A stretch of DNA of 64,000 nt from Brucella cytisi (GTDB lineage Bacteria > Pseudomonadota > Alphaproteobacteria > Rhizobiales > Rhizobiaceae). The stretch spans positions 620,001 to 684,000 of the forward strand of contig JAAVLQ010000003.1 in NCBI GenBank assembly GCA_012103075.1. Reading direction: 5' to 3'. Each line of letters begins with the position of its first letter. Position 1 is the stretch's first letter. A program made the translations under genes and the position numbers. Under the pieces are notes generated by a model. That model was not told the DNA's origin. It made no database searches and saw nothing but the letters and a program-made list of their open reading frames with translations. Shown piece after piece: positions 61,013 to 64,000 of the stretch.

Positions 61013-61659
61013 ATGCAGGAAACTGCAGCGCGTCGTCTAAGCCGAATGTTTCAGTTCATCGCCTTTTCGATGAGAGAGGAAAAAGAGCGGCTTTCCGATC
61101 TCGATGGCGCAATCGGCGACGCGGATCATGGCATCACCATGGTGTTGGGGTTTTCTGCCGTGAACAGCGCGCTTGCCAAAGTCAATCTGGTGGAGACACT
61201 CCCCTCCGAGATTTTCGCTACAGCCGCTTCCGCTTTTCTCGACGCCGTGGGCGCATCGACCGGACCTCTTTACGCAACAGCGTTCCGCCACGCTTCCAAG
61301 GCGTTGAAAGCCCGTGAATCCCTCGATACTCAAGGACAGGCCGCCATCGTCGAGGCGATGACGCGAGGCATTCAGGACCGCGGAAAAGGACAACGCGGCG
61401 ATAAAACCATGCTGGATGCCCGGATACCTGCAATGGAAATGGCGATTGATGCCCAAACGCACGGTCTGAACAGTCTGGAAATGTGGAACGCAATACTCGA
61501 AGCCGCTGAAAAGGTTCGGATTCAACCCGGTCAATGATCGCAACGCGGGGACGTGCCGCACGATTAGGCGAACGCTCTCTCGGACATGTTGATCCCGGTG
61601 CTGCTTCCGCAATCATCATATTGCGTGCCATGCGTGACAGCTTCGCACATACCGACTAG
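61013..61659 (+). pseudogene. dhaL: Second DhaL-type subunit, one frameshift near the end
   Basis: ATP-binding subunit for the fused DhaK. ATG 61013 has GGGAGGTAAAA upstream. Text: FIAFSMREEKERLSDLDGAI, IGDADHGITMVLGFSAVNSA (GDADHG metal/ATP motif), FLDAVGASTGPLYATAFRHA and QRGDKTMLDARIPAMEMAID. A break in AAAAGG near 61512 leads to the end ATRGRAARLGERSLGHVDPG, then AASAIIILRAMRDSFAHTD. About 215 residues. It lies 51 nt after the SorC-DhaK fusion gene. With the 57-58 kb pair the window has two complete DhaK/DhaL sets. Confidence 0.87.
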
Positions 61660-62563
61660 TGCCTTATCGGTTCTGCAGCAAAAATTCTCACTGCATGGAA
61701 CACACCTGAACTTTGGACGCGGCTATGTTGCAATCGCTTCAAAACCCTTTTTGAGAGAAAGCACTCACGCTGCGGTTCTGTCGCAAACTTTTTAGTCTTG
61801 CCGGGCTATGCCCCAGTCAGTGTCGGTAATTGAATGCGACAGATCCATTTACCGGATCGGTCGACCCGGTCGATCTATCGCAACAACGGGTCGTGCATCT
61901 TGACCAGTATCCGGGAAATGTGCTGATCAACATGAGCTATGCAGACTATGGTCCGCGCCGGAAAAGTGCCGGAATTGGGGATCAGTACCCATATGGACCA
62001 GCAGTTCGGTATTCCCGACCAGACCATGCTTGCATTTGCCTGTGCAGCAATAATCCTCCCGGCCCTCGACTGGATTTATACACGTTTACGAGACCGGGCA
62101 CGGGCCAATCGCAAGCCGAACCTGACCATCCCTTTTTATATTCATAAAACATGGGATGACCGTCGCTCATTATGATCATCCCAGATGGAAGTTATTTCTT
62201 TTTGCAAACTGTCGGCGTATCAAAACGTGCCGATCTCGCGAAATCGGCACGGTGAGTCCGTGTAGGCTGAGGCGAATGTTGAAAATCTCGAATGTCATTT
62301 TTGCCAATTTGAAGGCCAGTCAACATAGCGACCCGAGTGAAAGTCCTCCGTCCCGTTCAAACTCTTTACAGCTCACATACGGCAGGCTGAAACGTCGAAG
62401 TGTGTCATTCATGTACCGGACGTCGCAATAACCAAACAGAACGCTTTCGCCGACATCATGGATTGTAAAGTTACGCTGCTATTTCGAGAACACCAACAAG
62501 GGCGCGTCGAGTTACTGCGCCCCTGACGATAAAACTCGGCCTCGATACTCGACCGTTACCGGG
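61660..62563. other. Mostly non-coding stretch with one doubtful frame
   Basis: About 900 bases between the second DhaL gene and the end of the next, convergent binding-protein gene. A plus-strand frame at 61939-62175 (78 codons) contains one hydrophobic run (TMLAFACAAIILPALDWIYT) and a basic tail, so it could be a small membrane protein or a remnant. No ribosome site or family is clear. Otherwise nothing is recognised apart from the hairpin at 62500. Confidence 0.4.
62500..62522 (-). terminator. Hairpin downstream of the binding-protein gene, probable terminator
   Basis: GGGCGC and GCGCCC are perfect 6-bp arms around an 11-nt loop; read on the minus strand the stem is followed by TTGTTGG. 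It lies 41 nt past the stop of the 62564-63832 gene, a fitting place for its terminator. Confidence 0.5.
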
Positions 62564-63832
62564 TCATTGCATCGACAGTTTTACAAGTTCGGCAAGCCCG
62601 TCCTCGGGGGTAAGATCACCCCGCATAACCTTGGCGATAACATCGCGTGCTGCGCGCCAGATGCGAACCGATGATCCAGTAGGATAGCCCTCCCACGGTC
62701 GCGCCAGTTCTATCTCTGATGCCACCGTCTTGAAACGCGGCTCCTTTTCGTAAAATGGGGCAAGATAATCAGCGCCGTCAGCCAGCTTGTTCGTCGGCAG
62801 ATAACCTGTTGTTTCCACCACAATAGTTTGCCCCTGCGGGCCTGTGGCGAATTTCAGGTATTCCCATGCTGCTTTCTGGACAGCTTCGTCTTGCGAAAGA
62901 ATAATCCCGGCGGCACCACCGGTGGGCAAGCCACCATTGTCCTTGTCATCGAGCGGCACTCTTATCGTGTTCAGTCTAAAGCGATCTCCAACCGGGCCTA
63001 TAATCTGTGCGAGGCGTGCCGGGGTGTCTACGAAGTAGGCTGTCTGTCCGGCAGCAAATTGCTGACGCGCCTGTTCAAATTCCAGCAAGGTCTCGCCGCC
63101 TTCGGTCACCATACGGCGCAAAATTTTCAGAGCTGCGAGACCTTTCTCATTGTTGAACCCCGCCTTTCCCGTGTCCGGGTCTACAAGCTGTGTTCCCTCC
63201 CGGCGCAAAATGGTCTGCCAAAGCCAGTCATCCGGCCAATCGTAGATAGTATATCCGATACCTGCCATCTTCGGGTCGGCATCATGCACTTTCACGGCAC
63301 GCGCCAGAAGATCGTCCCAACTGGATGGTACTTCCTTTGGATCCAGACCGGCCTTCTCCACCGCATTCTCGTTGACATAAATAATGGGAAGTGAAGCATT
63401 GAAAGCCATTCCGTATTTTACGCCGTCAACGATGCCCGGTTGAGCATGGACTGCGAATAATTTTCTGTCTTCCAGCTGTCCGGTTCGGCGTCCGGGGAAC
63501 GGTTGCAGGTCTGTGATCTGTTTGCGCTTGGACAATGTGCGCGCAAGCTCCGGCAACAGGTGATAGCCGGGGAAGTAGATGTCGGGCAACTGATTGGTCA
63601 CAGCAAGCCGCTGCATCAGAAGGTGCCCTTCATCATAATCCTTCGCTGGAGCCCGGAATTTTATCTTTATGTCCGGATGCTCCTTCATGAAGGCCTGTGC
63701 GATCGGGTCGTGAAATTTTGCGAAGCCCGGCTGAGCATAGAGCACGTCCAGCGTCACGTCGGCGGCCACCGTTGTTCCCGCCATCTGCACGGTCAAAGCA
63801 CTGGCAACGACGAATTTTAGAATGTGTTTCAT
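62564..63832 (-). CDS. UgpB-family ABC sugar-binding protein
   Basis: Open frame of 422 residues, the normal size for family 1 extracellular solute-binding proteins (glycerol-3-phosphate or oligosaccharide types). Signal peptide HILKFVVASALTVQMAGTTV with cleavage near AA-DV. Mature text: HDPIAQAFMKEHPDIKIKFR, QRLAVTNQLPDIYFPGYHLL, KYGMAFNASLPIIYVNENAV, EVPSSWDDLLARAVKVHDAD and WQTILRREGTQLVDPDTGKA. Residues about 112-135 (GRRTGQLEDRKLFAVHAQPG) look like a paired indel where another frame gives EPDSWKTENYS-type text, but the frame stays open. It is followed upstream on this strand by a permease gene, the order being permease then binding protein. Confidence 0.88.
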   Translation of the reverse strand: MKHILKFVVASALTVQMAGTTVAADVTLDVLYAQPGFAKFHDPIAQAFMKEHPDIKIKFRAPAKDYDEGHLLMQRLAVTNQLPDIYFPGYHLLPELARTLSKRKQITDLQPFPGRRTGQLEDRKLFAVHAQPGIVDGVKYGMAFNASLPIIYVNENAVEKAGLDPKEVPSSWDDLLARAVKVHDADPKMAGIGYTIYDWPDDWLWQTILRREGTQLVDPDTGKAGFNNEKGLAALKILRRMVTEGGETLLEFEQARQQFAAGQTAYFVDTPARLAQIIGPVGDRFRLNTIRVPLDDKDNGGLPTGGAAGIILSQDEAVQKAAWEYLKFATGPQGQTIVVETTGYLPTNKLADGADYLAPFYEKEPRFKTVASEIELARPWEGYPTGSSVRIWRAARDVIAKVMRGDLTPEDGLAELVKLSMQ

Positions 63833-63872
63833 TTGTTCCTCCCTGTGAAGCTCTTCTGTTTATTAAGGCTTT

Positions 63873-64000
63873 TTATTTGACGCCGGTCATGGTGATGCCC
63901 TGAATGAAACGTTTGCGGGCGACCGGGAAGCAGATCACCAAAGGCGCAGTCAGCATGGTTGCCGCGGCGGTGAGCGCACCGTAGTTTGAGCCGGTTTCTG
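63873..64000 (-). CDS. UgpE/MalG-type ABC permease, C-terminal end only
   Basis: Partial gene running off the window's right edge. The readable 42 codons are SNYGALTAAATMLTAPLVIC, then RKRFIQGITMTGVK, stopping at 63873. The end 'rrFv-GlT-GavK' is diagnostic for the second permease of sugar importers in this class. It lies 40 nt before the binding-protein start on the same strand. The other permease and the ATPase should lie beyond the window. Confidence 0.8.
   Translation of the reverse strand, partial: ETGSNYGALTAAATMLTAPLVICFPVARKRFIQGITMTGVK

Noticed and set aside
1..64000. CRISPR array, rRNA, tRNA or phage structural genes
   Set aside because: No regularly spaced direct repeats, rRNA core sequences, cloverleaf-like tRNA text or phage proteins were seen on either strand.

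Overview
The window looks like a catabolic, transporter-rich accessory or chromid-type region of an alphaproteobacterium, most likely Hyphomicrobiales close to Brucella/Ochrobactrum. This is judged only from protein families and operon style (IclR-, SorC- and LysR-controlled uptake/catabolic modules, a SorC-DhaK fusion); no marker gene proves it. No rRNA, tRNA or CRISPR array was seen.

The dominant feature is broken reading frames. Most genes longer than about 250 codons read as one family protein only if the frame is changed one to four times, usually at short homopolymers. Residues on both sides of each break stay conserved, in-frame nonsense changes are not seen, and several breaks come in compensating pairs. 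I think most are uncorrected indel errors of an unpolished assembly rather than true decay. Genes are reported as spans over the restored frame and typed 'pseudogene' when the frame as given is broken.

Layout. 1-4842: end of an amino-acid-type binding protein, an IclR regulator and an iron-siderophore/cobalamin-type ABC importer. 5007-7124: large MscS channel. 7761-12085: EutH-type transporter, sugar-lactone-oxidase-like flavoprotein and SDR, with a divergent LuxR-type regulator. 12160-14435: IS6-type transposase remnant, a membrane protein and a DUF3829 protein. 15163-20836: acyl-CoA module (DUF35 protein, thiolase-like protein, MHS-type MFS, CoA ligase, divergent LysR). 21268-23415: small island with a PIN-type toxin-antitoxin pair between two gene remnants. 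23735-31355: module of unknown substrate (two MFS carriers, DHODH-like flavoprotein, cupin, HpcH aldolase, DUF6282 protein) with a divergent IclR. 31739-39173: PotABCD-like ABC importer with CoA ligase and enoyl-CoA hydratase, divergent IclR. 39276-40318: methyltransferase gene bounded by 14-bp inverted repeats. 40348-43036: PaaI thioesterase, LysR/LysE pair, small periplasmic protein. 43061-61659: a large carbohydrate/polyol locus with an aldolase/SDR fusion, two SorC-family regulators, a PfkB kinase, two ribose-type ABC importers, an SDR and two DhaK/DhaL sets. One DhaK is fused to the SorC regulator. 62564-64000: binding protein and start of the permease of a UgpB/UgpE-type importer.

The genes form self-contained uptake-plus-degradation cassettes. 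Most have a divergently transcribed regulator and an inverted repeat in the shared intergenic region. The 43-62 kb locus is the most coherent and most interesting: two importers feed kinases of the dihydroxyacetone-kinase type, suggesting a short ketose or tetritol as substrate.
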